Of a DNA stretch of 64,000 nucleotides, positions 17,150 through 28,301 are shown one piece after another. The translations under genes and the position numbers were made by a program. The DNA is from Sphingomonas beigongshangi. GTDB taxonomy: Bacteria; Pseudomonadota; Alphaproteobacteria; Sphingomonadales; Sphingomonadaceae. Under the pieces are notes generated by a model. The model had not been told where the DNA came from. It saw only the letters and a list, made by a program, of their open reading frames with translations, and ran no database searches. The stretch is taken from contig NZ_JADHDT010000001.1 of NCBI RefSeq assembly GCF_016820445.1, positions 372,001 to 436,000 on the forward strand, in the 5' to 3' direction. Every line of letters starts with the position of its first letter. Position 1 is the stretch's first letter.

Positions 17150-19713
17150 TCCGCGGTGTCGCGCTTGCCCTTCTCCTCGCAAGCATTGCGGCCCCCGCCC
17201 TGGCCGGCCCGCGCGACACGGTGACGCTCGATGGCGCGTGGCAGGTGCGGATCGATCCCGCCGACGGCGCAGCGGCAAAGGCGCATCCGCAGGAGGCGCG
17301 CTGGCTGCCCGCACGCGTACCGGGCAGCGTGCAGGAGGACCTGATCCGCGCGCACCGGGTCCCCGATCCGTTCCTCGGCATCAACGAAGGCGCGATACAA
17401 TGGGTCGGCCTGACCGACTGGCAGTTCCGCCGCACGCTCGCCGTGACCCCGGCAATGCTGGCACACGGACATCTCGACCTCGTGTTCGACGGGCTCGATA
17501 CCTTCGCCAGTGTCTGGGTGAACGGCACGCGGCTGCTGTCCGCCGACAACGCGCATCGACGCTGGCGCGCCGATGCCAAGGCGCTGCTGCATGCGGGCGA
17601 CAACGAGATCCTGGTGCGCATCGCCTCGCCGATCCGCACGCTCCAGCCGATGGTGCTGGCCGAGAAGAACGCGTTGCCGGGGGAGTATGACAGCGCGTTC
17701 GGCGACGAGCCGAAAGGCAGGCAGACGTCGCCCTATATCCGCAAGCCCAAATATCAGTACGGCTGGGATTGGGGCCCGCGCCTCGTTGCCATGGGCATCT
17801 GGCGCCCCGCCCGGCTGGAGGCATGGGACACCGCGCGGATCGAGCGCCTGCAGGTCGCGCAGGACGATCTCAATGACGCGGAAGCGCGGCTGACCGCGCG
17901 AATGACGCTGGTCGCGGACCGCGCCGCAACGCAGACGGTCCGCGTCGCACTGAGCGGTCCGAACGGCGAGCGCCAGAGCGTCGAGCGACAGGTCGCGCTG
18001 GCCGCCGGTGCCAACGCGATCACCATCCCCCTGACGGTGGCGCGGCCGCAGCGGTGGCAGCCGGTCGGCTACGGCGCCCAGCCGCTCTACACCGTCACCG
18101 GTGCCTTGGTGGACGGCGGCACGATGCGCGACAGCGCGACCCGGACGATAGGCCTGCGGACCGTCACGCTCGATCGCACCGGTGGCGCCTTCGCCCTGTC
18201 GATCAATGGTGTGCCGATCTTCGCCAAGGGCGCGAACCTGATCCCGTTCGACAGCTTCCCTGCGCGTGTCGAACAGAGCGAGATGGCGCATCTGCTCACC
18301 AGCGCGCGCGACGCCAACATGAACATGGTACGCGTCTGGGGCGGCGGCTATTATCTGGACGACGCCTTCTACGACCTCGCCGACCGCATGGGCCTGATGG
18401 TGTGGCAGGACTTCATGTTCGGCGGGTCGGTGACGCCGCCCGACCTCGCCTATCGCCGGAATGTCGCGATCGAGGCGGACGAGCAGACCGCGCGGCTGGG
18501 CGACCATCCCTCGATCGTCATCTGGACCGGCAACAACGAAGTTCTGTCGGGCTGGGAGAATTGGAGCGATCGCAAGGCGTTCAAGACCGCGATCGGCCCC
18601 GATGCGCAGGAGAGGATCGGCACCGGCATGGCGGTGCTGTTCGACCGCGTGCTGCGCGACGCGGTGACGCGCAACAGCCCGGGGACGCCCTATATGCCGG
18701 GCTCGCCGTCGACCGACTATGACGGGCCCGTCGACACGGACGCGAACGGCGACCGCCACTTCTGGGACGTCTGGTCCGGGTCGAAGCCGGTCGAACGCTA
18801 TCTGGACGGCTGCCCCCGCTTCATGAGCGAATATGGCTTCCAGTCCATGCCGACGCTGGAGACGATCAGGAATTTCGCCGGCTCGCTGAAAGGGCTGACG
18901 CCCGACAGCCCGGTGATGAAGGCGCACCAGAAGTTCCTGGCGGGCGAGGGCAATGCGCGCCTGCAGCTCTACCTCGACCAGCGCCTGCGCCCCGCGAAGG
19001 ATTTCGCCGACTTCGTCTATCTGACGCAGGTCAACCAGGCACAGGCGATCGGCATGGCGGCGCGTCATCATCGCGCCTGCCGCCCGGTGACGATGGGCTC
19101 GCTGTTCTGGCAGCTCAACGACGTCTGGCCGGCGGTATCCTGGGCGAGCATCGATCATCTCGGCCGCTGGAAGCTGCTGCAATATGAGGCGCGGCGCATG
19201 TACGCGCCCCAGGCGATTGTCGCCGAGCACAAGGACGGCGCGACGCGGATCGCGCTGGTTTCCGACGCGCAGCAAGCCATGCCGGCCACATGGCGCGTGA
19301 CGGTACGCGACATGACGGGCGCTACGCTGGCGACGCGGGAAGGCGCGACCAGCCTCGCCCCGCTGTCCTCCACCGATGTCGCGCGCTTTGCGGACACGGA
19401 CCTGTTCGGGGCCGCCGATCCCGCGCGAAGCTATGCCGTCGCGGAGTTGCTGGTCGGCGGCACGGTGGTGAGCCGCGAACTTGTCGAGCGAGGCGCGCCA
19501 AAGGATATGGCCTATCCCGACCCGGGTCTGACCTTGCGTCGCAAGGGCGATACGCTGACGATCACGGCGCGTAACCTCGCCCGTGCGGTGATGCTCGACT
19601 TCGGCGCGGCGGGCGGCACCGCGTCCGACAACGGCTTCGACCTCTTGCCGGGCGAGAGCCGCACCGTCACCATCACCGGCCCCATGCCGACGCCAAGGAC
19701 GCTCGCACGATGA
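17146..19713 (+). CDS. glycoside hydrolase family 2 beta-mannosidase
   Basis: Exported 855-residue enzyme, expected to cleave the core Man-beta-1,4-GlcNAc bond of N-glycans after the outer sugars are gone. A short signal peptide ends near ALAGP. The sugar-binding domain carries WQVRIDPADG and LVFDGLDTFASVWVNG. The beta-mannosidase hallmark KYQYGWDWGPRL follows, and the barrel holds the acid/base Glu in WTGNNEV and the nucleophile Glu in FMSEYGFQS. It overlaps both neighbours by ATGA. It corresponds in family and position to the GH2 mannosidase of the Xanthomonas nix cluster. Bond specificity is inferred from family and context. Confidence 0.93.
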   Translation: MIRGVALALLLASIAAPALAGPRDTVTLDGAWQVRIDPADGAAAKAHPQEARWLPARVPGSVQEDLIRAHRVPDPFLGINEGAIQWVGLTDWQFRRTLAVTPAMLAHGHLDLVFDGLDTFASVWVNGTRLLSADNAHRRWRADAKALLHAGDNEILVRIASPIRTLQPMVLAEKNALPGEYDSAFGDEPKGRQTSPYIRKPKYQYGWDWGPRLVAMGIWRPARLEAWDTARIERLQVAQDDLNDAEARLTARMTLVADRAATQTVRVALSGPNGERQSVERQVALAAGANAITIPLTVARPQRWQPVGYGAQPLYTVTGALVDGGTMRDSATRTIGLRTVTLDRTGGAFALSINGVPIFAKGANLIPFDSFPARVEQSEMAHLLTSARDANMNMVRVWGGGYYLDDAFYDLADRMGLMVWQDFMFGGSVTPPDLAYRRNVAIEADEQTARLGDHPSIVIWTGNNEVLSGWENWSDRKAFKTAIGPDAQERIGTGMAVLFDRVLRDAVTRNSPGTPYMPGSPSTDYDGPVDTDANGDRHFWDVWSGSKPVERYLDGCPRFMSEYGFQSMPTLETIRNFAGSLKGLTPDSPVMKAHQKFLAGEGNARLQLYLDQRLRPAKDFADFVYLTQVNQAQAIGMAARHHRACRPVTMGSLFWQLNDVWPAVSWASIDHLGRWKLLQYEARRMYAPQAIVAEHKDGATRIALVSDAQQAMPATWRVTVRDMTGATLATREGATSLAPLSSTDVARFADTDLFGAADPARSYAVAELLVGGTVVSRELVERGAPKDMAYPDPGLTLRRKGDTLTITARNLARAVMLDFGAAGGTASDNGFDLLPGESRTVTITGPMPTPRTLAR

Positions 19714-22256
19714 TCCTCGCCCTGTTGCTCGCGGCGCAGGCCGCCGACCCGGTCGCGGCTGCCGTTGCGAAGATGACCCCGGAGCAGAAGGCCGCGCAAT
19801 TGCAGAACACCGCGCCCGCCGATCCGGCGGTGGGCCTGCCCGCCTATGACTGGTGGAACGAGGGGCTGCACGGCCTTGCGCGCAACGGCGTGGCCACCGT
19901 CTTTCCGCAGGCGATCGGCATGGCCGCCACCTGGGACGCGCCGTTGCTCGAGGCTGCAGGTACCGTCGTGTCGACGGAGGCGCGCGCGCGCTTCAATGCC
20001 CGCCCGGTCGGAGCGGACCGGCGCATCTACCAGGGGCTGACGATATGGTCGCCCAACATCAACATCTTCCGCGATCCGCGCTGGGGCCGGGGCCAGGAGA
20101 CCTATGGCGAGGACCCGTATCTGACCGGTACGCTCGGCACCGCATTCGTGCGCGGGCTGCAAGGGCCGGACCCGGCGCACCCACGGGTCGTCGGCACGCC
20201 GAAGCATTTCGCCGTGCACAGCGGACCGGAGGCGGGGCGCGACGGCTTCGACGTTGACCCCTCCCCCCGCGACCTGGAAGCGACCTATTTTCCCGCCTTC
20301 CGGCGCGTCGTGACGGAGGGCAAGGCGCAGTCGCTGATGTGCGCCTACAACGCCATCCACGGCACGCCGGCATGCGCGGCGTCATGGCTGATGAACGACC
20401 GGCTGCGCCGGGATTGGGGCTTCGCCGGCTTCACCGTGTCGGACTGCGATGCGGTGGCGAACATCTCCCTGTTTCATCACTATAAACTGGACGCCGCGGC
20501 CGGCGCGGCGGCGGCGGTGCGCGGCGGCACGGACCTCAATTGCGGCGGCGCCTATGCCGCGCTGCCCGAGGCGCTGCGGCGCGGCCTCGTCACGCAGGGT
20601 GAGGTCGACACCGCACTGGCGCGTGCGTTGCGCGCTCGGCAGGCACTCGGCATCGCCTTCGGCGCGACCAGCCCCTATGCGCGGATCAGGCCGAGCGAGG
20701 TCGACACGCCAGCGCACCGAGCGCTTGCGCTGACGGCCGCGCGCAAGGCGATCGTGCTGCTCCAGAACGCCAACGACCTGCTGCCGCTCAAACCCGGGAC
20801 CCGGATTGCGGTGATCGGCGCGGACGCCGATGACCTTGGCGTGCTGCAGGGCAATTATCACGGCACCGCCGCGGCACCGGTGACTCCCTTGGAGGGGCTG
20901 CGCACCGCCTTCGGCGCGGGCAACGTCCGCTATGCGCAGGGATCGCTGCTGGCCGAAGGCGCAGCCGTCGTGCTGCCGGAAACCGCGCTGCGCAGTGGTG
21001 GCCGGCCCGGCCTGGCGGTCGAATATCACACCGGCGACCACGTCGTGACCGACCATGTCCGGCGCATCGACCTCGACCTCAATCGCGCCCCGCCCGCCGT
21101 TGGCGTGCCGGCGACGGGCTATATCGCGCATTGGACCGGCGACTTTGTACCGCCCGCGCCGGGCCGCTACCGGCTGATCCTCGATCAGGCGCAATGCTGG
21201 AAGGATTGCACGACGCATGACAGCGTACGTGTCGCGATCGGCGGCAAGGTCCTGCACGACGGGCCGCTGGCCAGGGGGCGCGTCGAGCTGACGATCGACA
21301 GCGACGGCAGCGCGCAGCCGCTCGACATCCTGCTCGATCACAAGAGCGAGGACGAGAGCTTCCGCCTGTCCTGGATGCCGCCCGCCGCGCCGCTGCTGGC
21401 CGAGGCGGTGGCGGCGGCACAGGCGTCGGACGTCGCAGTCGTCGTCGCCGGCCTGTCGCCCGATCTGGAGGGCGAGGCGCTGTCGGTGTCCGTCCCCGGC
21501 TTTGTCGGCGGCGATCGTACCGATATCGCGCTGCCCGCGCCGCAACGCGCGCTGATCGAAGCACTCCGGGTGACCGGCAAGCCGACCGTCCTGGTCCTGA
21601 CCAGCGGCAGCGCGGTCGCCGTCGATCCTTCGGACGCCCACGCGATCCTTGCCGCCTGGTATCCCGGCGAGGCGGGCGGCACGGCGATCGCGGATACGCT
21701 CGCCGGCCGCAACAACCCGGCGGGCCGCCTGCCCGTCACCTTCTACAAGGCGACGAGCGATCTGCCCGCCTTCGTCGATTATGCGATGAAGGAACGCACC
21801 TACCGCTATTTCACCGGTACGCCGCTGTGGGGCTTCGGCCACGGCCTCAGCTATACGCGCTTCGCCTACGATCCCGTCGCGGCGCCCGTCACCGTCGCGG
21901 CGGGCGCGACGCTTGCCGTGACCGCCACCGTCCGAAACACCGGCGCGCGCGATGGCGAGGAGGTGGTTCAGGCCTATCTCGTCCCCCCCGCCCCGTCCGA
22001 AAAGCCGACCATGACCGAGGCGGTGCTGCAGCGCCAGCTCGTCGGCTATGCGCGCGTCTCGGTGAAGCGCGGCGGCAGCGGCCGGGTCAGCTTCGCGATC
22101 GATCCGCGCGCCATGAGCATCGTCGACCGAGACGGCCGCCGCCACGTCGCCCCTGGGGCCTATCGCCTCTACGTCGGCGGCGGCCAGCCGGGCGACGGCA
22201 CAGGCGTCTGGCACGACTTCATGGTGACGGGCGCAGACACGGAGCTGCCGAAATGA
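19710..22256 (+). CDS. glycoside hydrolase family 3 beta-xylosidase-like enzyme with PA14 domain
   Basis: Exported or periplasmic 848-residue GH3 enzyme with a very short hydrophobic leader. The first domain has the plant beta-xylosidase-type opening [44 protein letters not shown] and the nucleophile Asp in [12 protein letters not shown]14 carbohydrate-binding domain is inserted into the second domain at about residues 420-560 ([16 protein letters not shown]). A fibronectin-III-like domain ends the protein ([17 protein letters not shown]). In Xanthomonas the GH3 member of the equivalent cluster removes the beta-1,2-xylose of plant N-glycans, and the same order GH3-GH125-GH92 is seen here. Xylosidase activity is inferred from that parallel. 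It is coupled to both neighbours by ATGA. Confidence 0.92.
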   Translation: MILALLLAAQAADPVAAAVAKMTPEQKAAQLQNTAPADPAVGLPAYDWWNEGLHGLARNGVATVFPQAIGMAATWDAPLLEAAGTVVSTEARARFNARPVGADRRIYQGLTIWSPNINIFRDPRWGRGQETYGEDPYLTGTLGTAFVRGLQGPDPAHPRVVGTPKHFAVHSGPEAGRDGFDVDPSPRDLEATYFPAFRRVVTEGKAQSLMCAYNAIHGTPACAASWLMNDRLRRDWGFAGFTVSDCDAVANISLFHHYKLDAAAGAAAAVRGGTDLNCGGAYAALPEALRRGLVTQGEVDTALARALRARQALGIAFGATSPYARIRPSEVDTPAHRALALTAARKAIVLLQNANDLLPLKPGTRIAVIGADADDLGVLQGNYHGTAAAPVTPLEGLRTAFGAGNVRYAQGSLLAEGAAVVLPETALRSGGRPGLAVEYHTGDHVVTDHVRRIDLDLNRAPPAVGVPATGYIAHWTGDFVPPAPGRYRLILDQAQCWKDCTTHDSVRVAIGGKVLHDGPLARGRVELTIDSDGSAQPLDILLDHKSEDESFRLSWMPPAAPLLAEAVAAAQASDVAVVVAGLSPDLEGEALSVSVPGFVGGDRTDIALPAPQRALIEALRVTGKPTVLVLTSGSAVAVDPSDAHAILAAWYPGEAGGTAIADTLAGRNNPAGRLPVTFYKATSDLPAFVDYAMKERTYRYFTGTPLWGFGHGLSYTRFAYDPVAAPVTVAAGATLAVTATVRNTGARDGEEVVQAYLVPPAPSEKPTMTEAVLQRQLVGYARVSVKRGGSGRVSFAIDPRAMSIVDRDGRRHVAPGAYRLYVGGGQPGDGTGVWHDFMVTGADTELPK

Positions 22257-23674
22257 GTATCGACCGTCGCACCTTCGTCACCGGTAGCGTGGCGATCGCC
22301 TCCACCCCAGCCTTCGCCGCCGCCGCGCCCTATGCCAGCAAGCGCCCCGCGCCCGCCGACCGCCGCTTCACCAGCCGCGCGGTCGAGCGCGAGATCGTCC
22401 GTATCCAGAAGCAGATCGCCGATCCGAAGCTCGCCTGGATGTTCGGCAATTGCTATCCGAACACGCTCGATACCACCGTCAGGATGGGCATGGTGGGCGG
22501 CCAGCCCGACGCCTTCGTCATCACCGGCGATATCCCCTGCCTGTGGCTGCGGGACTCGTCAGCACAGCTGAAGCCGTATCTGCACCTGGTTAAGGAGGAC
22601 GCCCGGCTCGCCGAGCTGTTTCGCGGCCTGATCGCGCGGCAGGCGCGCTCGATCCTCCTCGATCCTTACGCCAATGCCTTCATGGAAGACCCGACGGCGA
22701 CCACCAACCTGCCCTGGGCACTGAAGGACGAGACGGCGATGAAGCCGGGCGTCGCCGAGCGGAAATGGGAAGTGGATTCGCTCTGCTATCCGATCCGGTT
22801 GGCGCACCAATATTGGCGCGCAACGGGCGACACGCGCCCCTTCGACGCGACGTGGCGCGAAGCGGCGCGCACGACGCTGCGCACCTTCCGCGAGCAGCAG
22901 CGCAAGCAGGGTGACGGCCCCTACAGCTTCCGCCGCAGCGCGCCGCAGCCGACCGAGACTTTGCTGTGGGGCCATGGCAATCCGGTGAAGCCGGTCGGGC
23001 TGATCGCATCGGGCTTCCGCCCCTCCGACGATGCCTGCCTCTACCCCTTCTTGATCCCGTCGAACCTGTTCGCGGCGACGGCGCTGCGCGAGCTCGCACA
23101 GCTCGCGCAGGCGGTCGGCGACGTCGCACTCGCCGGTGATGCCGCCGCTCTTGCCGACGAAGTGGCCGCAGCGTTGCGGCAGCATGGCACGATGCGCCTG
23201 CCGGACGGACGCGAGGTCTGGGCCTATGAGGTCGACGGCTATGGCAACCGGTTGTTCATGGACGATGCCAATGTCCCGTCCCTGTCCGGCCTCGCCTATC
23301 TCGGCTGCGTGACGCCGGACGATCGCCTGTGGCGCACGACCGAAGCGGCGGCGTGGAGCGAGGCAAACCCCTGGTTCTTCCGCGGTCGCGCGGGCGAGGG
23401 CATCGGCGGCCCCCATGTCGGCCCCGGCCAGATCTGGCCGATGTCGCTGATCGTCCGCGCGCTGTCGACCAGCGACGCCGCGACGATCCGCGCCTGCCTG
23501 AGGACGATCCGCGACAGCGACGCGGGCACCGGCTTCATTCACGAGACCTTCGATCGCGACGATCCCGCCAAATTCACGCGCGACTGGTTCGCCTGGGCGA
23601 ACGGCCTGTTCGGCGAGCTGATCGTGACGCTGGCACGGACGCAGCCGGCGATCCTGCAGGAGACGTTCCGATGA
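22253..23674 (+). CDS. glycoside hydrolase family 125 exo-alpha-1,6-mannosidase
   Basis: A 473-residue GH125 enzyme, which releases alpha-1,6-linked mannose by a metal-independent inverting mechanism. The N-terminus is a clear Tat signal ([10 protein letters not shown], then [15 protein letters not shown]), so it is exported folded. Family motifs are [64 protein letters not shown] and the C-terminal [28 protein letters not shown]. Length matches the family. Start and stop overlap the GH3 and GH92 genes by ATGA. The equivalent Xanthomonas enzyme (NixJ) removes the alpha-1,6 mannose once the alpha-1,3 mannose and the xylose are gone. Confidence 0.95.
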   Translation: MSIDRRTFVTGSVAIASTPAFAAAAPYASKRPAPADRRFTSRAVEREIVRIQKQIADPKLAWMFGNCYPNTLDTTVRMGMVGGQPDAFVITGDIPCLWLRDSSAQLKPYLHLVKEDARLAELFRGLIARQARSILLDPYANAFMEDPTATTNLPWALKDETAMKPGVAERKWEVDSLCYPIRLAHQYWRATGDTRPFDATWREAARTTLRTFREQQRKQGDGPYSFRRSAPQPTETLLWGHGNPVKPVGLIASGFRPSDDACLYPFLIPSNLFAATALRELAQLAQAVGDVALAGDAAALADEVAAALRQHGTMRLPDGREVWAYEVDGYGNRLFMDDANVPSLSGLAYLGCVTPDDRLWRTTEAAAWSEANPWFFRGRAGEGIGGPHVGPGQIWPMSLIVRALSTSDAATIRACLRTIRDSDAGTGFIHETFDRDDPAKFTRDWFAWANGLFGELIVTLARTQPAILQETFR

Positions 23675-26082
23675 CACCCACGCCCTCCCGCGGTCTCGCC
23701 GCTTCCTTCCTCTCCCACTGTGGGAGGAAAGGCGCCCGCTCGCTGCAGACGGGTGGGACGGGTGAGGGTTCGCACGTCACTCGCCGCGCGCTGCTGGCCT
23801 CCACCGCTGCCGCGGCGCTACCGCTGCCCGCCTTCGCCGCGGCCCCTGAGCCGACTCCGCCTAATTTGTTCGTCGGCACCGGCGGCCACGGCCATACCTA
23901 CCCCGGCCCAAGCCTGCCCTTCGGCATGGTACAGCTGGGTCCCGACACCGATGTCGAACGCTGGGACGCCTGTTCCGGCTACCACAGCGGCGACGGGTCG
24001 ATCATGGGATTCAGTCACACCCATCTGTCGGGCACGGGCATCGGCGACATGCTGGACGTGCTGCTGGTCCCGACGCGCGGCCCCGTACAGCTGCTCCCCG
24101 GCCCGCTCGACGATCCGGACAAGGGCTATCGTCAGCGCTTCCGGGACGAGCATGCCGAGCCCGGCTATTACCGTGTCACGCTGGAGAGCGGCGTCGTCGC
24201 CGAGCTGACCGTGACCGAGCGGACCGGCTGGCACCGTTATACGTTTCCCGCCGGGCCCGGTCATATCCTGGTGGACCTGTCGCACCTGATCCTCGACTCA
24301 AGCGACCAGCCCCCGCTGATCACCGACGCGACGCTGGGGGTCGACGACGCGGGCACGATCACGGGCGCACGCACCGTCAACCGCTGGGCCAAGGGGCGGC
24401 GCATCCATTTCGCGCTGCAGCTGTCGCGCAAGCCCGATCGCATCACCTTCTACGGCGACGGTGACAGGGAGCAGCCGGCGGGATCGCGCGCCATCGCGGG
24501 TATGCGGCTGAAGGCGGTGCTGCATTACGACGACGCGGGCGCCGCGCCGGTCGTCGCCAGCTGCGGCCTGTCCGCCGTCGATGTCGCGGGCGCGCGTGCC
24601 AACCTCGCGGCGGAGGCTCCGCACTGGGATTTCGACCGCATCCGCCGCGCCGCGCGGGCGCGCTGGGCGGAAGCGCTCGACACGATCACGGTCGAGGGTG
24701 GCACCGCCGACCAGCGCACGATCATGGCCTCGGCGCTCTATCATGCGCAGCTCGCGCCGACGCTCTTCTCCGATGTCGACGGTCGCTACGTCGGGATGGA
24801 TCGCAAGGTGCACCGCCTGCCGAAGGGGCAGGCCGCCTACAGCACCTTCTCGCTGTGGGATACGTACCGGGCGCTCCACCCGTTGCTCACCATCGTCGCG
24901 CCGGAGCGGGTCGAGAGCCTGGTCGCGGATATGATCCGCCAGACGCAGCAGAGCCCCTATGGACCGCCCGTCTGGCCGCTGCAGGGCGTCGAGACGGGCT
25001 GCATGATCGGCTGGCACGGCGTCTCGGTCCTCGCGGAGGCGCAGGCCAAGGGCATTCCGGGCGACTATGCCGCCGCCTGGCCGGGCATTGCCCGGCGGTC
25101 CTTCGACTTTGCCGCGCCCGATATGGACAACAGCAAGGGCCGCGACCTCTACGATGCCAAGGGCTACGTCCCCGCCGACACCTGGTGGGAAAGCGTCAGC
25201 CGAACGCAGGAATATGCCTATGACGACTGGGCATCGTCGCACATCGCGCGCGCCATCGGCAGACCGGCCGAGGCCGACCGCCTGCTCCGGCGTTCGCGCA
25301 ACTGGCGCAACGTCATCGACGGCGGCATCGGCTTCGCCCGCCCTCGCTTCGCCGATGGCAGCTGGTGGAGCCCCTACGATCCCGTCCAGCTCGGGCACAT
25401 GCCGAAGCCTTGGTGGCGCGACTATACGGAAGCGAACGGCTGGCAGGCGACGTTCCTCAACCAGCAAGACGTCTATGGCCTGATCGACCATATGGGCGGC
25501 GAGGCGAAGTTCGAGGCGAAGCTCGATGCGCTGTTCACCGCTCCGTCGACGCTCCCCGCCAATGCGCCGCCGGACATATCCGGCCTCGTCGGGCAATATG
25601 CGCACGGCAACGAGCCCGACCATCACGTCGCCTATCTCTACGCCTATAGCGGTTCGCCCTGGAAGACGCAGGCCATGGTGCGCCGCCTCTGCACGGACAT
25701 GTACAGGAACGATCCGGACGGCGTCATCGGCAACGACGATTGCGGCCAGATGAGCGCCTGGTTCGTGCTGTCCGCGCTCGGTTTCTATCCCGTCGACCCG
25801 GTCGAGGCGGTCTATGTCTTCGGATCGCCGCTGTTCGAGCGTGCGACGCTGCGCCTGCCCGGTGGCAAGCGGCTGGTGATAGAGGCACCGGGCAACCGCG
25901 CGGACACGCCCTATGTCACCGCCGTCCGGTGGAACGGCCGCCCCTGGACCAGGACCTGGATCCGCCACGCCGATCTGGTGAAGGGCGGCACGCTCAGCTT
26001 CACGATGAGCGCGACGCCAGACACGCGCTTCGGCCGCGCGCCGGCCGCCCGTCCGCCGTCGAACGGCCGTCTGCGCGCATGA
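23671..26082 (+). CDS. glycoside hydrolase family 92 alpha-mannosidase
   Basis: Calcium-dependent exo-alpha-mannosidase of 803 residues. Hallmarks are [53 protein letters not shown], the acidic [16 protein letters not shown] and [21 protein letters not shown]. The start is the ATG that overlaps the GH125 stop. The first 36 residues or so are odd: they are translated from a palindromic intergenic-type repeat, and only then does a signal-like segment begin ([23 protein letters not shown]). No ATG, GTG or TTG lies at that point, so the repeat seems to have been inserted into, or to have extended, the original signal region. Export may be less efficient, or the start may lie elsewhere. Catalytic part intact. 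Confidence 0.94.
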   Translation: MTPTPSRGLAASFLSHCGRKGARSLQTGGTGEGSHVTRRALLASTAAAALPLPAFAAAPEPTPPNLFVGTGGHGHTYPGPSLPFGMVQLGPDTDVERWDACSGYHSGDGSIMGFSHTHLSGTGIGDMLDVLLVPTRGPVQLLPGPLDDPDKGYRQRFRDEHAEPGYYRVTLESGVVAELTVTERTGWHRYTFPAGPGHILVDLSHLILDSSDQPPLITDATLGVDDAGTITGARTVNRWAKGRRIHFALQLSRKPDRITFYGDGDREQPAGSRAIAGMRLKAVLHYDDAGAAPVVASCGLSAVDVAGARANLAAEAPHWDFDRIRRAARARWAEALDTITVEGGTADQRTIMASALYHAQLAPTLFSDVDGRYVGMDRKVHRLPKGQAAYSTFSLWDTYRALHPLLTIVAPERVESLVADMIRQTQQSPYGPPVWPLQGVETGCMIGWHGVSVLAEAQAKGIPGDYAAAWPGIARRSFDFAAPDMDNSKGRDLYDAKGYVPADTWWESVSRTQEYAYDDWASSHIARAIGRPAEADRLLRRSRNWRNVIDGGIGFARPRFADGSWWSPYDPVQLGHMPKPWWRDYTEANGWQATFLNQQDVYGLIDHMGGEAKFEAKLDALFTAPSTLPANAPPDISGLVGQYAHGNEPDHHVAYLYAYSGSPWKTQAMVRRLCTDMYRNDPDGVIGNDDCGQMSAWFVLSALGFYPVDPVEAVYVFGSPLFERATLRLPGGKRLVIEAPGNRADTPYVTAVRWNGRPWTRTWIRHADLVKGGTLSFTMSATPDTRFGRAPAARPPSNGRLRA
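23712..23726. repeat. short palindrome inside the GH92 N-terminal codons
   Basis: CTCCCAC-T-GTGGGAG is a perfect 7-base inverted repeat, flanked by TTCCT and GGAAAG and followed by GGGTGGGACGGGTGAGGG. Similar CTCCC/GGGAG palindromes followed by GGTGAGGG occur between genes elsewhere in the window (42670, 63261). It is read in frame as part of the GH92 leader. Confidence 0.75.
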
Positions 26083-28301
26083 TGCTGGCGGCGGCGCTCG
26101 CCGCATCCTGCGTGACGACCGGAGCGGGCGGCGAGGTCGCCGCCGCCCTGCTGCGGAGCCGCATCGCAGAACGGGCAGCGACGTGCGGAACACTGCGACT
26201 GGTCATCGCGCCGGTCGAAGTGGTCGCCGCTGCCCTGCCGGCCCCGGACCAGCGGCGGTGGCGCCCTCCGGCGTCCCTACCGCGCGAAGGGTTCGCGATC
26301 CGCCGCGTCGGCGCCACGACGGTGGTGACCGCGCACGGCACCCGCGGGCTCGTCTACGGTGCAGGCTGGGTGCTCCGGCATCTCGAGGTCGCCGGCGGAA
26401 CGGTCCGGCTCCGCCTGCCCCGCCCCGTCGACGAGGCACCGGCACAACCGACACGGCTGACGCAGATAGGCTACCGGCCGAAGAACAACAGCTACGACGC
26501 GTGGACGCTGCCGATGTTCGCGCGGCGGATCGAGGATTTCGCCTTGTGGGGCGCGAGCGGCGTCCAGCTGATCGCGCCCGTGTCCGACGATGAGGCGACC
26601 GGCCCGCTGTTTCCCGCGCCGCCGCGCGAAACGCTGGCCGGGATCGCGACGATCGCGCACCGGCTCGGCCTCGACGTCGCGCTCTATTATCCCGAGCTCG
26701 GGGATTACGCGAAGCCCGGGGCGGTCGCTGCGGAGATGGCGACCTTTCGTCGTACGCTCGCCGACCTCCCTTTCGTCGACGCGCTCTATGTACCGGGCGG
26801 CGACCCCGGCCACACCGCGCCCGACAGGCTGTTCCCACTCGTCGCCGCGCAGGTAGCGCTGTTGCGCGCACGGGCACCGGGCGCGCCCGTCTATATTTCG
26901 TCCCAGGGGTTCGACGCCGCCGGGTTCGATGCCTTCTACCACGAACTCGACAAGTGCCCCGCATGGCTGACGGGCATCTTCGTCGGCCCGCAGACGCGCG
27001 ATCCGCTGGCCGTGCAGCGGGCGCGCATCCCCGCACGCTATCCGCTGATCCTCTATCCCGACATCGCGCATACGATGCACGCGCAGTTTCCGGTGGATCG
27101 CTGGTGGCCCGAATTCGCGCTGACCGAGGGTCGTGAGCCGATCAATCCCCGTCCCGCCGCCTATGCCCGCATCTTCGCTCATCTCGCACCGCAGACCGTC
27201 GGCTTCGTCACCTATTCCGAAGGGGTAAACGACGATTTCAACCAGTTCCTGTGGTTCCGCTTGGGCTGGGACCCGCACACCGGTCTCGACAGCGTGGCGG
27301 CGGACTACGCCCGCATCTTCATCGGTGATGCCGCCGCCGCGCCCTTACCCGCCGCGCTGGAAGCGAATTGGATCGGAGACCCGGCGACCAACGCCGGCAT
27401 CGATGCCACGCTGGCGCGTGCCGATGCGATCCGCCCCGCCGCCTTCGCTGACTGGCGGATCGACGCGCTGCGCTATCGCGCGGTTTATGACGCGCTCGTG
27501 CACCATCGGACGATTTCGGCGCGCGCACGGCGCAGGGCGGCGCTGGCCGCTCCCGACCCCGTGACGGCGCGCGCCATCCTCGCCCGACCGGATGACGCCG
27601 TCGTCGATGCCCTGCTCGCGCGCCTGAACGCGCTGGCGGAGCGACTGTGGCAGGGGGCACGGCTGCAGCTCAGCGTCACGCGCTACGGCGCATCGAACGT
27701 CGAGCGGGGCGCCAATCTGGACCGCGCCGACACCGACCTCGCGGGGCGCGCCTGGATCGAGGCCGAGATGGAGAAGCGCTGGCCAATCCCGGATCGCAGC
27801 CGCCGGGCGGAAGGGGCGTTGTACGATGATCTGGGCCGCCCCGATGCCGAACCGCATCTGGTCCGCGGCCTCGGCCTGTCGCGCGATCCTCAGGGGTTCG
27901 CCACCGCGATCGACGGCATCGCCGACCGTACGCTCGCCGACGGCTGGGCGCCATCCGCGCTCGACTATGCCGAGACGCTCTACGATACACCTCTGCGGCT
28001 GCATTATGCCGAGCTCGACCCGCGCCGGCACTATCGGCTGACGATCACCTATGCGGGCGAGGACTATACGCTGCCGATCCGGCTCGTCGCCAACGGCCGG
28101 TACGTCCTCCAGGACGCCTTCCGCCGCACCGACAATCCGATGCAGGTCACGCTCGACGTGCCCAGGGCCGCGACGGCGCGCGGCACGCTCGACCTCGCCT
28201 GGACCCGACCGCCCGGCATGGGTGGCAGCGGCCGCGGCAAGCAGGTCGCCGAGACCTGGCTGATTCCCGACCCCCTTTCCACCGGAGCCACGCGTCCATG
28301 A
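26079..28301 (+). CDS. putative glycoside hydrolase of unassigned family (GH20b/GH67-N-like domain plus TIM barrel)
   Basis: I do not recognise the family of this 740-residue protein. It starts at an ATG overlapping the GH92 stop, with a short hydrophobic leader containing a cysteine (LAASCVTTG), so a lipoprotein is possible. Residues about 40-115 resemble the small domain that precedes the barrel in GH20, GH67 and GH84 enzymes (EGFAIRRVG, AHGTRGLVYGAGWVLRHL). A TIM-barrel-like region follows (FALWGASGVQLIAP, GLDVALYYPELGDY, DALYVPGGDPGH, YISSQGFDAAG), where the Asp of GGDPG is a candidate catalytic acid. A helical segment and a C-terminal beta-rich domain (about 600-740) complete it. Its place inside a fully coupled N-glycan operon makes a glycosidase role likely; substrate unknown. 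Confidence 0.75.
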   Translation: MMLAAALAASCVTTGAGGEVAAALLRSRIAERAATCGTLRLVIAPVEVVAAALPAPDQRRWRPPASLPREGFAIRRVGATTVVTAHGTRGLVYGAGWVLRHLEVAGGTVRLRLPRPVDEAPAQPTRLTQIGYRPKNNSYDAWTLPMFARRIEDFALWGASGVQLIAPVSDDEATGPLFPAPPRETLAGIATIAHRLGLDVALYYPELGDYAKPGAVAAEMATFRRTLADLPFVDALYVPGGDPGHTAPDRLFPLVAAQVALLRARAPGAPVYISSQGFDAAGFDAFYHELDKCPAWLTGIFVGPQTRDPLAVQRARIPARYPLILYPDIAHTMHAQFPVDRWWPEFALTEGREPINPRPAAYARIFAHLAPQTVGFVTYSEGVNDDFNQFLWFRLGWDPHTGLDSVAADYARIFIGDAAAAPLPAALEANWIGDPATNAGIDATLARADAIRPAAFADWRIDALRYRAVYDALVHHRTISARARRRAALAAPDPVTARAILARPDDAVVDALLARLNALAERLWQGARLQLSVTRYGASNVERGANLDRADTDLAGRAWIEAEMEKRWPIPDRSRRAEGALYDDLGRPDAEPHLVRGLGLSRDPQGFATAIDGIADRTLADGWAPSALDYAETLYDTPLRLHYAELDPRRHYRLTITYAGEDYTLPIRLVANGRYVLQDAFRRTDNPMQVTLDVPRAATARGTLDLAWTRPPGMGGSGRGKQVAETWLIPDPLSTGATRP

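Noticed and set aside
17107..19275. A 722-codon open frame on the minus strand opposite the beta-mannosidase
   Set aside because: It is Arg-rich with no motif or ribosome site and mirrors a gene with clear GH2 active-site motifs; it is a shadow of GC-rich codon usage.
20382..22214. A 610-codon frame opposite the GH3 gene
   Set aside because: Antisense shadow of a gene with intact GH3 and PA14 motifs.
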